Positions 35,587 through 44,995 of a stretch of DNA of 64,000 bases are shown here, one piece after another (within the stretch, counting starts at the first letter, position 1; every line of letters begins with the position of its first letter). Position numbers and translations under genes: made by a program. Origin of the DNA: Rhodococcus sp. SBT000017 (GTDB taxonomy: Bacteria; Actinomycetota; Actinomycetes; Mycobacteriales; Mycobacteriaceae); contig NZ_REFU01000002.1 of the NCBI RefSeq assembly GCF_003688915.1, forward strand, positions 744,001-808,000, written 5' to 3'. The notes beneath the pieces were generated by a model. It was given only the letters and a program-made list of their open reading frames with translations, was not told the origin of the DNA and searched no databases.

Positions 35587-36864
35587 CTAACTTCGGGACG
35601 CATACGGTTTGCCGGCTGCGGCGGGCCCTCGGACGTGGCCCACCAGGCCCGCGACGGCGAAAATGGTCACCACGTACGGCAGCATCAGCATGAACTCGCT
35701 GGGTACCGGCGAGCCGATGATGCCCAGTACGTTCTGCAGATTCGACGCGAACCCGAAGAGCAGTGCGGCCAGCGTCGCACGTACCGGATCCCAGCGGCCG
35801 AAGATCACGGCGGCGAGAGCGATGTAGCCGGCACCCGCCGTCATCTCCTTGCCGAACGCTCCGACGGAGCCGAGCGTGAAGTACGCGCCACCGAGTCCGG
35901 CGATGGCACCGGCGAGGCAGACGTTCCAGAATCGGGTGCGGGCTACATTGATTCCCACGGTGTCGGCAGCTTGCGGATGCTCACCCACGGCACGCAGTCG
36001 CAGACCCCATTTGGTGTGGAACAGCCCGAAGAACACGAGCGCGACGGCGATGTACATCAGGTACACGATCAGTGTCTGACGGAACAGCACCGGGCCGAGA
36101 ATCGGAATCTGCGAGAGCACCGGAATGTCGATTCGCCCGAAACGCGGTGGTGAGTTGAGTGTCTCGGTGTTCTTGGTAAGCACCACCGAGTACAGGAAGC
36201 TGGTCAGTCCGACTACCAGCACGTTGAGCACCACACCCACGATGACCTGGTTGACGAAGTAGCGGATCGAGAACACAGCCAACAGGGACGCGGTCAACGC
36301 GCCGGCAACCAGCGCAGCGAGCAGCGCGACGTACGTGGAGCCGGTGATCGACGCGACGACGGCGCTGACGAAAGCACCTGCGAGCAGCTGACCTTCGATG
36401 GCGATGTTGATGACGCCGACGCGTTCGGAGATCACACCGCCCATGGCGCCGAAGATCAGTGGGGTGCTCAGAGCGACTGCGCCGATGAGCAATCCGGGAA
36501 CGGGGATGGTCTCACCGTCCGCGGCCCAGGCCAGGAATCCGAAGACGAACAGCACGGCGAACACCGCGAGCAGCCACAATGGCGTCGAGCGGTGCTGCGC
36601 GGCCAGGAACGTCGCGTAGGCGGTGATGACGGCCAGCAGCACCACCACGACGAGACCGGTGCCGAACGACGGCACGCCCACGGCCGGCAACGCGAAGAAG
36701 TCGTCCTCCGAGGCCAACGCGAATGTGCTTGTCCCCGAGCCCTTCTTGACGACGAACAGCACCAGCGCGAGCAGTGTCACGACCCCGAGGATCGACGGCA
36801 CCTTCCAGCTGCGCCCCAGTACCGCCCCGGCGGGGGCACCGACGGACTCGGTAGAGGTGGTCAC
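35587..36864 (-). CDS. Nucleoside-type ABC importer, permease subunit 2 (YufQ/NupQ-like)
   Basis: A 425-residue branched-chain-type (BPD_transp_2) permease with ~10 helices and the coupling segment typical of YufQ: GGVISERVGVINIAIEGQLLAGAFVSA near residues 150-175 and AIAGLGGAYFTLG near the C-terminus. It overlaps the first permease by four bases (ATGA). Together with the ATPase and BmpA-like lipoprotein it forms a complete nucleoside/purine importer. Confidence 0.85.
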   Translation of the reverse strand: MTTSTESVGAPAGAVLGRSWKVPSILGVVTLLALVLFVVKKGSGTSTFALASEDDFFALPAVGVPSFGTGLVVVVLLAVITAYATFLAAQHRSTPLWLLAVFAVLFVFGFLAWAADGETIPVPGLLIGAVALSTPLIFGAMGGVISERVGVINIAIEGQLLAGAFVSAVVASITGSTYVALLAALVAGALTASLLAVFSIRYFVNQVIVGVVLNVLVVGLTSFLYSVVLTKNTETLNSPPRFGRIDIPVLSQIPILGPVLFRQTLIVYLMYIAVALVFFGLFHTKWGLRLRAVGEHPQAADTVGINVARTRFWNVCLAGAIAGLGGAYFTLGSVGAFGKEMTAGAGYIALAAVIFGRWDPVRATLAALLFGFASNLQNVLGIIGSPVPSEFMLMLPYVVTIFAVAGLVGHVRGPAAAGKPYASRS

Positions 36865-38090
36865 AGTGCACCCACCTTCGCCGTCTCGGCTTTCGCGAGT
36901 TTCTCCTCACCGGGTTTGGGCAATCGGAACACCGCTCGGACCAGTGGCGGCGCGGCGATGAACAACACGATCACCGACTGCACGACGAGCACGATGTCGA
37001 TGGGTACGCCCTCGGCTGCCTGCATGGCGAACCCGCCGGCCTTGAACGCGCCGAACAGGATTCCCGCGAAGAACACTCCCCAGGGTTTCGATCGGCCGAG
37101 CAGTGCGACGGTGATGGCGTCGAATCCGATTCCGGCGTCGATGTCTGCGCTGAAACCGGTGGTGACGGTGCCGAGCACCTGCGCCACTCCGGCCAAGCCG
37201 ACCAGTGCGCCCGACAGGATCATCGCGTACAGGTAGATCCGGTTGACGTTCATGCCTGCGACGCGGGACGCGTGCGGGTTCTCGCCGACGGCGCGGAAGC
37301 GGAAGCCGAGACTCGATCGCTCGAGCAGCCACCACACCGCGATCGTCACAATGATCACCAGCACGAATCCGAGGTGCAGGCTGTAGCGGTCGCCGAAGAG
37401 CTTGGGGAACACCGCAGTCGACGCGATGGGCGCGGTCTTGGGATTGTTCGATCCCGGCGCCTGCAGAGCACCGGGAGTACGCAGCAGGTACGCGACGAGG
37501 TAGAACGCGATGTAGTTGAGCATGATGGTGACGATCACTTCGTGAGCGCCGGTGCGCGCCTTGAGGAATCCGGCAATACCGCCCCACACTGCACCGCCCA
37601 GGACTCCGGCGACGACGGCCACCAGCAGGTGGATACCCGCGGGCAGGTTCACTCCGAATCCCACCCAGCCTGCGCACGCCGCGGCGATCAGCATCTGTCC
37701 GCGGCCACCGATGTTGAACATTCCGACGCGGAACGCCAGTGCCACACCGAGTCCCGCAACGATCAGCGGGGTCGCGAACGTCAGCGTCTCCATCAGCGGT
37801 CGGATGCCGTTCTCGAATCCGGGGCGCCGGAAGTTGTACACGGAGCCCTGGAACAACGAGGAGTACGCTCCCGCAACGGAATCCCAGATCGCCGTCAGCA
37901 TGTCCGAGGGACGGGAGAAGAAGTACCCGGCCGATTCCTGTACGCCCGAGTTGGTGGCGGCGATGAGCACCGCACCGACGATCAGCGCGAGGAGTACCGC
38001 GAGAACCGAGATGATCGCGCTGCCGGTGAAGATCTGCCGCAACACGACATGAGACTTCGACGGCTGCTCGGCCTCACTCACTGCGCTCAC
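36861..38090 (-). CDS. Nucleoside-type ABC importer, permease subunit 1 (YufP/NupP-like)
   Basis: A 409-residue BPD_transp_2 permease: FRVGMFNIGGRGQMLIAAA, GGAVWGGIAGFLKARTGAHEVIVTIM and SRVAGMNVNRIYLYAMILSG. It starts at ATG 38090, 17 bases before the ATPase stop, and overlaps the second permease. It forms the membrane channel with YufQ. Confidence 0.85.
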   Translation of the reverse strand: MSAVSEAEQPSKSHVVLRQIFTGSAIISVLAVLLALIVGAVLIAATNSGVQESAGYFFSRPSDMLTAIWDSVAGAYSSLFQGSVYNFRRPGFENGIRPLMETLTFATPLIVAGLGVALAFRVGMFNIGGRGQMLIAAACAGWVGFGVNLPAGIHLLVAVVAGVLGGAVWGGIAGFLKARTGAHEVIVTIMLNYIAFYLVAYLLRTPGALQAPGSNNPKTAPIASTAVFPKLFGDRYSLHLGFVLVIIVTIAVWWLLERSSLGFRFRAVGENPHASRVAGMNVNRIYLYAMILSGALVGLAGVAQVLGTVTTGFSADIDAGIGFDAITVALLGRSKPWGVFFAGILFGAFKAGGFAMQAAEGVPIDIVLVVQSVIVLFIAAPPLVRAVFRLPKPGEEKLAKAETAKVGAL

Positions 38091-39576
38091 CGCCCATCAT
38101 CAAGCCGAGTGTTTCGCGGGATGTATCCCCGGGGACGATTCCCACGATTGCTCCTCGATACATGACGGCGATGCGGTCGGCCAGTGCGGCGACCTCATCG
38201 AGTTCGCTCGACACCACGATGACCGGGATCCCCGAGTCCCGGGTGGCGACGATGCGTTTGTGCACGAATTCGATGGATCCGACGTCGATTCCACGAGTCG
38301 GCTGCGCTGCGACGAACAGTCGCAGATCACGGCTCAGTTCTCGCGCGAGCACCACCTTCTGCTGGTTGCCACCGGAGAGGCGTCCGACGGCGGTGCCGAT
38401 TCCCGGTGCGCGAACGTCGAATTCACTGAGCTTCTCCGACGCGAACGTGTCCAGATACTCACGTTGCACCGCGCCGCGCCGCACGAACGGCATGCTGTTG
38501 GAGCGATCGAGCATCAGGTTCTCGGCGATGGAGAATTCACCCACCAGTCCGTCGACGGTGCGGTCCTCGGGGACGAAGCCGACGCCTGCGTCGAGCACGT
38601 CCTGCACCGTCGACCCGACGAGCGAGTTGCCGTCGAGACTGATCTTGCCGGATACGTTGTCCTGCAAGCCGAGTAGCGCTTCGACGAACTCGGTCTGACC
38701 GTTTCCCTGCACGCCGGCGATGGCGAGGATCTCTCCCGCCGCGACTTCGAGGCTGACGTCGTCGACGGTCTTGTTGCCCTGGGCGTCGAACACCGACAGG
38801 TTCTCGATCACCAGTGCCGCGTCCCCGGGCGTGGCCGGGTCCTTCGAGACCGTCAGCTGCACATCGCGTCCCACCATCAGTGCGGCGAGCTCGGTGTTGC
38901 TGGCGGTCGGCTTCGCTTCGCCGACGACCTTGCCGAGCCGGATGACGGTGATCTTGTCGGCCACTTCGCGTACTTCGCGCAGCTTGTGGGTGATGAAGAC
39001 GATCGTGGTGCCCGACGCCGCGAGTTCCCGCATGATCCGCATCAGATCGTCGGTTTCCTGCGGCGTCAGGACGGCTGTCGGCTCGTCGAACACGAGCACC
39101 TTCGCCTCACGAGAGAGTGCTTTGACGATCTCGACCCGCTGCTGCACGCCGACGGGGAGGTCGTCGACGAGAGCATCGGGATCGAGGTCGAAGCCGAACC
39201 TCGCGGATATCTCCCGCACCAGCTTCCGCGCTGCCACGAGGTCGAGTCGTCCACCGAGCGAGGTGGTTTCGTTACCGAGCACGATGTTCTCGGCAACGGT
39301 GAACACCGGAATCAACATGAAGTGCTGATGCACCATGCCGATTCCGGCAGTCATGGCCTCGCCAGGTCCGGCGAAATTCTGCTCGACGTCGTCGAGCAGA
39401 ATCTGACCCTCCTCGGCGCGATACAGGCCACTGAGCACGTTCATCAACGTGGACTTGCCTGCACCGTTCTCGCCGAGGAGACAGTGGATCTCGCCGGATT
39501 CGACGCTCAGATCGATGTGGTCGTTGGCGATCAACGAGCCGAATCGTTTGGTGATTCCGCGAAGTTCGAGCTTCAT
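38074..39576 (-). CDS. Nucleoside-type ABC importer ATPase (two ATP-binding domains)
   Basis: A 500-residue duplicated ABC protein like YufO and the sugar importers. Domain 1 has Walker A LLGENGAGKSTLM, signature LPVGVQQRVEI and Walker B VLVFDEPT. Domain 2 has GVQGNGQTEFVEALLG, a degenerate Walker A, with signature LSGGNQQKVVLAREL and a Walker B replaced by LRLFVAAQPT. Domain 2 is probably catalytically weak. Last bases overlap the permease start; BmpA-like gene is 3 bases upstream. Confidence 0.86.
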   Translation of the reverse strand: MKLELRGITKRFGSLIANDHIDLSVESGEIHCLLGENGAGKSTLMNVLSGLYRAEEGQILLDDVEQNFAGPGEAMTAGIGMVHQHFMLIPVFTVAENIVLGNETTSLGGRLDLVAARKLVREISARFGFDLDPDALVDDLPVGVQQRVEIVKALSREAKVLVFDEPTAVLTPQETDDLMRIMRELAASGTTIVFITHKLREVREVADKITVIRLGKVVGEAKPTASNTELAALMVGRDVQLTVSKDPATPGDAALVIENLSVFDAQGNKTVDDVSLEVAAGEILAIAGVQGNGQTEFVEALLGLQDNVSGKISLDGNSLVGSTVQDVLDAGVGFVPEDRTVDGLVGEFSIAENLMLDRSNSMPFVRRGAVQREYLDTFASEKLSEFDVRAPGIGTAVGRLSGGNQQKVVLARELSRDLRLFVAAQPTRGIDVGSIEFVHKRIVATRDSGIPVIVVSSELDEVAALADRIAVMYRGAIVGIVPGDTSRETLGLMMGGERSE

Positions 39577-39579
39577 GAA

Positions 39580-40671
39580 CTAGTTGGGTGCAGACGGCGA
39601 CTCGACGGTGATGGAACCGTCGATGATGCCGGCCTCGATCGTGTCCAGCTCGCCCTGCAGTGCGGGGTCGACCTCGGACTCGAAGTCGTGGAACGGTGCG
39701 ATACCGACTCCGTCGTTCTCGAGCGTGCCCACGTACGGGGTGTTGTCGAACGCATCGGCACCGGAGTTGGCGACGACCTCGTCGACGCTGGTCTTGAGTC
39801 CCTTGGTCACCGAGGTGAGCAACAGGTCGCCGACCGAGGGGTCGGACTCGAAGACGTCGGCGTCGGCACCGATGAGGGCGACGGGACGCGAAGAGTCGCG
39901 AATGGCCTGTGCCGCACTCTGATAGATGGGACCGCCGACCGGGAAGATGACGTCCGCGTTCTGGTCGATCAGACCCTGGGCGGTGTTCTTCGCGACCTCG
40001 TTGGCGGTGAATCCGCCGGTGAACGAGCCGTTCTGCGAGGGCACGTCCCAGCCGATGACGCGGACTGCCTCGCCCTTCTGCTCGTTGAAGTAGTTCACGC
40101 CGTCGGCGAACCCGTCCATGAAGATGGTGACGGTCGGCAACTGGGAGCCACCGAACGTACCGACCACACCGGTGGTGCTGTAGCTCGCGGCCGCGTAGCC
40201 GGCGAGGAATGCGGACTGCGACGCGTCGTAGGTCAGCGGCTTGACGTTCGGCAGATCGATCGTGGAATCGTCGATGATCGCGAAGTCGATGTCGGAGTTG
40301 GCCTCGGCGGCCACCTTGGTGGCGTCGGCCAGATCGAATCCGACGGTGACGATGAGGTTGCAGCCCTGATCGACGAGGTTGTTGATGTTGGGGCCGTAGT
40401 CGGTGGGCGATGCGGACTCGACGGTGCGCGGCTCGACGCCGAGCTCTTCGGAGGCCTCGGTCAAGCCCTCGAACCCGAGCTGGTTGAACGACTTGTCGTC
40501 GAATCCGCCACTGTCGGAGACCATGCAGGGCAGGAAGTCACTCGATCCGCCTCCGCCCGATCCTTCGTCTTCGGGGGCAGATCCACAGCCTGCGATCAGG
40601 GCGATGGCACCGAGCGACGCGACGCCGCCGAGTGCTGCCTTCCGCGTGCTCGTGCGGGTGACGAATGACAA
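39580..40671 (-). CDS. BmpA-family nucleoside-binding lipoprotein
   Basis: Substrate-binding lipoprotein of the BMP (PnrA) family. TTG 40671 is preferred: it has GGAGG six bases upstream, and frames further left are non-coding. Lipobox LIAGC follows the signal peptide, then a Gly/Ser linker and MVSDSGGFDDKSFNQLGFEGL, the family signature for nucleoside recognition. The first gene of the importer operon; the closest upstream gene is the NCS2 permease. Likely substrates are purine nucleosides. Confidence 0.84.
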   Translation of the reverse strand: MSFVTRTSTRKAALGGVASLGAIALIAGCGSAPEDEGSGGGGSSDFLPCMVSDSGGFDDKSFNQLGFEGLTEASEELGVEPRTVESASPTDYGPNINNLVDQGCNLIVTVGFDLADATKVAAEANSDIDFAIIDDSTIDLPNVKPLTYDASQSAFLAGYAAASYSTTGVVGTFGGSQLPTVTIFMDGFADGVNYFNEQKGEAVRVIGWDVPSQNGSFTGGFTANEVAKNTAQGLIDQNADVIFPVGGPIYQSAAQAIRDSSRPVALIGADADVFESDPSVGDLLLTSVTKGLKTSVDEVVANSGADAFDNTPYVGTLENDGVGIAPFHDFESEVDPALQGELDTIEAGIIDGSITVESPSAPN

Positions 40672-40746
40672 GATGTCCTCCAATTTAGATGTGTTTCTTC
40701 TGGTCCGGGACGGTACTCGTGCGGGCGGGGGCGCGCAGGATTTCAC

Positions 40747-42192
40747 TCAGGCGTCCTTGTCGGGCACAGCCTTGTCGGGCACAGCCCTGTCGGGCAAGCT
40801 TCCGCCGTCGCCGAGCACCTTCGCTTCGTCCTCACGCACCATCACTGCGGGGCCCGCTGCCACCACCGATGGGTTCGCTGGCGTACCGGGCTTGAATACG
40901 TTGAAGAATACGTTGAGCACCACTGCGACGATGCTGGCGGCACTGATTCCGGAGTGGAAGATCGTGACGAACCAGTCCGGGAATTCGTCCCAGAAGTCGC
41001 TCGCGACAACGGGTATGAGACCGAACGCCAAGGTCACCGCCACGATGACGACGTTGGTGTTGTTGTCGTAGTCCACCTTGCCGAGGGTGCGGATACCGCT
41101 GGCTGCGACGGTTCCGAACAGCGCGATTCCGGCACCGCCGAGCACCGGAAGCGGGACGACCCCGACGACGGCCGCGAGTACCGGCGAAAGGCCCAGCAGC
41201 GCAAGCACGCCGCCGCCCATCGCGACGACGAAGCGGCTCTTGATGCCGGTCATCGCGACCAACCCGACGTTCTGAGCGAAGGCCGTGGCCGGGAAGGTGT
41301 TGAAGATCGGGGCGACGGCAGAGGACACCATGTCGGCGCGCAGGCCGTCACCGACGCGCTTGGAGTCGACGTCGGTTCCGACCACTTCGCCGACGGCGAG
41401 GATGTCGGCGGTGGTCTCGACCATGATCACCAGGATCACGATGGTCATCGACACGATCGCGCCGATCGCGAATATCGGTGAGCCGAAGGCGAAGGGTGTC
41501 GGGACGGCTACCACGGACGCGTCGGCGACGCCGCCGAAGTCGGTCTTGCCGACGATCAGTGCCGCGATGGTGCCGACGACGAGTCCGAGCAGGATCGACA
41601 GCCGCGACAGTCCGGGAATCTTGGTCATCACCAGCACGGCGAGGAGGGTGAACATCGCCAGCCCGATGTTGCCGGGGTCCAGGTAGTTCGGGTTCGGCGC
41701 ACCGCCAACCATCTCTTGGCCGGTGATCCAGCGTGCCGCCACCGGCATCAGCGACAGTCCGATGACGGTGATGATGCATCCGGTCACCAGCGGCGGGAAG
41801 AACCGAACGATCTTGGAGAAGAACGGGGCTATCGCCAATCCGATCAGCGCGGCCACCAGAACTGCTCCGAGCACCGTGCGCAGTCCGGTTCGCCCGTCCT
41901 CCGCGCTGCCGATGATCGTGAGAACCGTCGAGACCGAAGCGAACGAAATGCCCTGTACCAGCGGCAGTTGCGAGCCGAAGAACGGGATGCCGATCGTTTG
42001 CAGCACCGTTGCCACGCCACTGACGAACAACGCGCACGAGATCAACAGTGCCTGATCGGCCCCCGAGAGCCCGGCCGCTCCACCGACGATGATCGGAACG
42101 GCGATGACGCCGCCGAACATCGAGAGAATGTGTTGCAGACCGTATCCGAACATCTGCAGCACCGGCGGGCGAGCGTCCTCTGGCCTGGTCAT
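40747..42192 (-). CDS. NCS2 (NAT) xanthine/uracil permease
   Basis: A 481-residue permease with ~12-14 helices. The NAT signature reads AQNVGLVAMTGIKSR, as in xanthine/uric-acid transporters; TTADILAVGEVVGTD and GGGVLALLG are also typical. The C-terminus carries a tandem repeat of about 15 bases encoding (L/D)-(R/K)-AVPDK (bases 40752-40796), likely slippage. Its neighbours, the nucleoside importer genes, suggest a purine salvage set. Confidence 0.86.
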   Translation of the reverse strand: MTRPEDARPPVLQMFGYGLQHILSMFGGVIAVPIIVGGAAGLSGADQALLISCALFVSGVATVLQTIGIPFFGSQLPLVQGISFASVSTVLTIIGSAEDGRTGLRTVLGAVLVAALIGLAIAPFFSKIVRFFPPLVTGCIITVIGLSLMPVAARWITGQEMVGGAPNPNYLDPGNIGLAMFTLLAVLVMTKIPGLSRLSILLGLVVGTIAALIVGKTDFGGVADASVVAVPTPFAFGSPIFAIGAIVSMTIVILVIMVETTADILAVGEVVGTDVDSKRVGDGLRADMVSSAVAPIFNTFPATAFAQNVGLVAMTGIKSRFVVAMGGGVLALLGLSPVLAAVVGVVPLPVLGGAGIALFGTVAASGIRTLGKVDYDNNTNVVIVAVTLAFGLIPVVASDFWDEFPDWFVTIFHSGISAASIVAVVLNVFFNVFKPGTPANPSVVAAGPAVMVREDEAKVLGDGGSLPDRAVPDKAVPDKDA

Positions 42193-42249
42193 CGCTTCAG
42201 GCTAGGAACCGGACGTTACCGGCAGCAACGCCGTCCCATTTCGGGCGAG

Positions 42250-42738
42250 TTACGCTTCCCGCTTGTCCACCAGGTGCTCGAATGCCTTCAGGTTCGCCAA
42301 CGATTCGCCGCGCGAGACGCGCCACGCCCATTCGCGTTTGATGGACTCCGCGAATCCCAGCTCGAGCAGCACGTTGAAGTCGCCGTCGGCGGCCTCGAGG
42401 GTCTGGCCGAGAATGCGATCGAGTTCGTCACCGTTGACGGCGTGCAACGACATTCGGCCCACGAGGTAGATGTCGCCGACCTTGTCGATCGTGTAGTGAA
42501 CCCCGTACAGGCGGCGGTTGCGTCGCAGCAGGTACTTGTAGACGCCCTCGAAGTTCTCGTCGGGTTTGCGGCAGACGAACGCTTCGATGCGGACCCCGTG
42601 ATGCCCGACGTTCAGCATCGTCGTCGTCTTGAGTTTGCGTTCCCCTGGCAGTTCGACGGTGAACACCTCGCCCCGACGGGTGTAGTCCAGCTCGCGGTCC
42701 TTCAGTGCCCGGTCGATCAGTTCGGCAGTCTCGCTCAT
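42250..42738 (-). CDS. YbjN-domain protein (Rv0487-like)
   Basis: A 162-residue protein of the YbjN family, a type III-chaperone-like fold of unknown role. [27 protein letters not shown]-type motif ([11 protein letters not shown]) and [19 protein letters not shown] are visible. ATG 42738 overlaps the mshA stop (ATGA); in mycobacteria the same pair Rv0486-Rv0487 is adjacent. It probably supports mshA function or folding, but that is inference. Confidence 0.82.
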   Translation of the reverse strand: MSETAELIDRALKDRELDYTRRGEVFTVELPGERKLKTTTMLNVGHHGVRIEAFVCRKPDENFEGVYKYLLRRNRRLYGVHYTIDKVGDIYLVGRMSLHAVNGDELDRILGQTLEAADGDFNVLLELGFAESIKREWAWRVSRGESLANLKAFEHLVDKREA

Positions 42739-44078
42739 GCAGTCACAGCTCCTGATCTGCGTAGTTTCGACAATCCTCGGACGCGTCGCGGAGAGAACTC
42801 GCTCGGTCCCTCGCCTCGGTCGAAGTGGAACTTGGCCTGCCGGTAGCTCTCGATGAGTCCGTCGGCGGTGTGCTCCCAGGAGAAGTTGCGGGCGTGCCGC
42901 GGTGCCGCGGACGCCATGTCGGCCAAGGCAACTGGGTCCGCCAACATGGACGAGAGAGCATCCGCCCAATCCTCGGTGCGGTGGCCCTGCACCAGGCGTC
43001 CGGTCTCGCCCGATCGCACCGCCACGCCGAGTCCGCCGACGTCTGCGGCCAGGACCGGAGTTCCGCATGCCTGGGCTTCGATTGCAACCAGGCCGAACGA
43101 TTCGTTGTAGCTCGGCACGGCGACGATGTCCGCGGCGCGGTAGACCTGGGCCAGGCGCGCCGACGGCTGCGGCGGCAGGAACGTCACCCGGGCAGTTATC
43201 CCGAGGTTCTCGGCGAGATCGATGAGGCTGTCGGGTCGATCCAGTCCGCTGCCGGACGGGCCGCCGACGATGAGGACGCGCAGTGGTGTCGTCGGATTGC
43301 GCTGCAGCACTTCGGCAGCCGCGGCGATCAGCACGTCGGGGGCCTTGAGCGGCTGGATGCGTCCGACGAATGCGACGATCGACTCGTCGGGATTCAATCC
43401 GAGTTCGGCGCGCGCCGCGAGCTTGTCACCCGGATTGTATTGCGCCAGATCGGCTCCCGGTGCAACCACATCGATCGAACCCTGCTGCGCACCGTAGATC
43501 TCGACGAGAGACTTCGCTTCCTCGGCGGTGTTGGCGATCAGTCGATCCGCCTCGGCCACCACCTGCTGCTCACCGATCTGACGTGCGGCGGGCTCGGGCG
43601 AGTCGCCCTGCGCCAGAGACGCGTTCTTGACGGCGGCGAGAGTGTGCGCGGTGTGCACCAACGGCACTCCCCAGCGATCTCGCGCCAGCCAGCCGACCTG
43701 ACCCGAGAGCCAGTAGTGCGAATGCACCAGGTCGTAGTAGCCGGGTTCGTGGCGCGCTTCCTCCCGCAGCACCCCGGCTGCGAATGCGCACAGCTGAGTG
43801 GGAAGGTCGTGCTTGTCCAACCCCTCGAACGGGCCGGCGACGATGTTGCGCACCAGCACGCCGGGAGCTGCCTCGACGACGGGAGCGTCGGTCGACGCCG
43901 TCGCGCGGGTGAAGATCTCGACCTCCACGCCCCGCTTGGCCAGCTCTTTCGCGCTCTGCAGCACGTAGACGTTCATGCCGCCCGCGTCACCCGTTCCGGG
44001 CTGCGCCAGCGGGGAGGTATGCAAGGACAACACAGCGACCCTGTTCAGCTGGCGTCCAATCACTTCTTCAGTGTGCAC
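42735..44078 (-). CDS. mshA: D-inositol-3-phosphate glycosyltransferase (mycothiol synthesis)
   Basis: GT4-family glycosyltransferase that transfers GlcNAc from UDP-GlcNAc to inositol-3-phosphate, the first step of mycothiol synthesis. [56 protein letters not shown], and the catalytic EX7E region [18 protein letters not shown] are all present. ATG 44078 ([10 protein letters not shown]). Located after the hydrolase and ROK genes and before YbjN, as in mycobacteria. Confidence 0.95.
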   Translation of the reverse strand: MHTEEVIGRQLNRVAVLSLHTSPLAQPGTGDAGGMNVYVLQSAKELAKRGVEVEIFTRATASTDAPVVEAAPGVLVRNIVAGPFEGLDKHDLPTQLCAFAAGVLREEARHEPGYYDLVHSHYWLSGQVGWLARDRWGVPLVHTAHTLAAVKNASLAQGDSPEPAARQIGEQQVVAEADRLIANTAEEAKSLVEIYGAQQGSIDVVAPGADLAQYNPGDKLAARAELGLNPDESIVAFVGRIQPLKAPDVLIAAAAEVLQRNPTTPLRVLIVGGPSGSGLDRPDSLIDLAENLGITARVTFLPPQPSARLAQVYRAADIVAVPSYNESFGLVAIEAQACGTPVLAADVGGLGVAVRSGETGRLVQGHRTEDWADALSSMLADPVALADMASAAPRHARNFSWEHTADGLIESYRQAKFHFDRGEGPSEFSPRRVRGLSKLRRSGAVTA

Positions 44079-44087
44079 GCCTCCACA

Positions 44088-44984
44088 TTACGTCTCGATA
44101 ACTACCCCCTTCTGACGACCGGGCAGACTCAGACCGTTCACGAACTCGGTCACCTCGGTGAGGAAGCGCTGCGGATCGGCTACGAACGGGCCGTGGTCGA
44201 CACCATCCCAGTACGACGCTACCGCCGTGGGAATCAGCTCCGCAGCGTGCCGTCCGGCAGAGACGTCGACGACGGTGTCCTGCGTTCCGTGCAGGACGAA
44301 CGCAGGGATGTCGAGGCTGCGCAGCAGGTCGTCGTGGGCAACCGCTCGATCGAACAGCGCGGCGCGAACCCGCGGCCTCGTGGACAGCGTCAAACCGAAC
44401 AGTGCCTGCGCTTCCGTACCCTTGCCTTCGGTGGGCCCGGTGAGCGCATTCCCGAAACTTCCCAGCGCCTTGATCGCGACGCGAGGCTCCTCGGCCATCG
44501 CGCCGGGGATCGCCGCGCGCATGGCCGTCCCGACGCGGCCGCCTGCCTCTCCCCTGCCGATGCTGGTGATCGCGCCGACGAGCACGATGCCCGCCACCGC
44601 GCCCGTGCCGTGTTCGGCGAGGTAGTCGCAGATCACCAGTCCGCCGTACGACCAACCCAGCAGCACCGCGTCGGCGGTGATGTCCTCGGCGGCCAGCACG
44701 GCAGCCACGTCTCCTGCCCAGTTCTTCGGGTCGTCGTAACCGTCCGATGGGGCGTCGGAATAGCCGTGTCCGCGCAGATCGACGGCGACGACGCGGTAGC
44801 GCTCCGCCAGGTCGGCCAGTAGTCCTTCGCCCCAGCAGGCCGAGCCCTGTGCCCACCCGTGCAGCAGGATCAGTGGCCGCGCCGCTGGGTCCCCGCTGAC
44901 GCGGTAGACGATGTTGGCTCCGTCGATGCCGGTGGCCTGACGAACCGGTCCTGCTGCTGGGGTGCTCGTATCGGGCTTGCTCAT
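44088..44984 (-). CDS. Alpha/beta hydrolase
   Basis: A 298-residue alpha/beta hydrolase with LILLHGWAQGSACW (oxyanion hole), nucleophile GWSYGGLV (Ser), RGHGYSDAP and the histidine in DGVDHGPFV. No signal peptide, so cytoplasmic. Nine bases precede mshA, and the ROK gene ends 11 bases upstream, so the three are probably an operon. Substrate unknown. Confidence 0.8.
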   Translation of the reverse strand: MSKPDTSTPAAGPVRQATGIDGANIVYRVSGDPAARPLILLHGWAQGSACWGEGLLADLAERYRVVAVDLRGHGYSDAPSDGYDDPKNWAGDVAAVLAAEDITADAVLLGWSYGGLVICDYLAEHGTGAVAGIVLVGAITSIGRGEAGGRVGTAMRAAIPGAMAEEPRVAIKALGSFGNALTGPTEGKGTEAQALFGLTLSTRPRVRAALFDRAVAHDDLLRSLDIPAFVLHGTQDTVVDVSAGRHAAELIPTAVASYWDGVDHGPFVADPQRFLTEVTEFVNGLSLPGRQKGVVIET

Positions 44985-44995
44985 AGTTGGTGAAC

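Noticed and set aside
38986..40668. 560-residue plus-strand frame over the importer genes
   Set aside because: Antisense shadow of the ATPase and BmpA-like gene.
40672..40746. Purine riboswitch ahead of the BmpA-like gene
   Set aside because: Only 75 bases and no conserved purine aptamer loop pattern could be seen.
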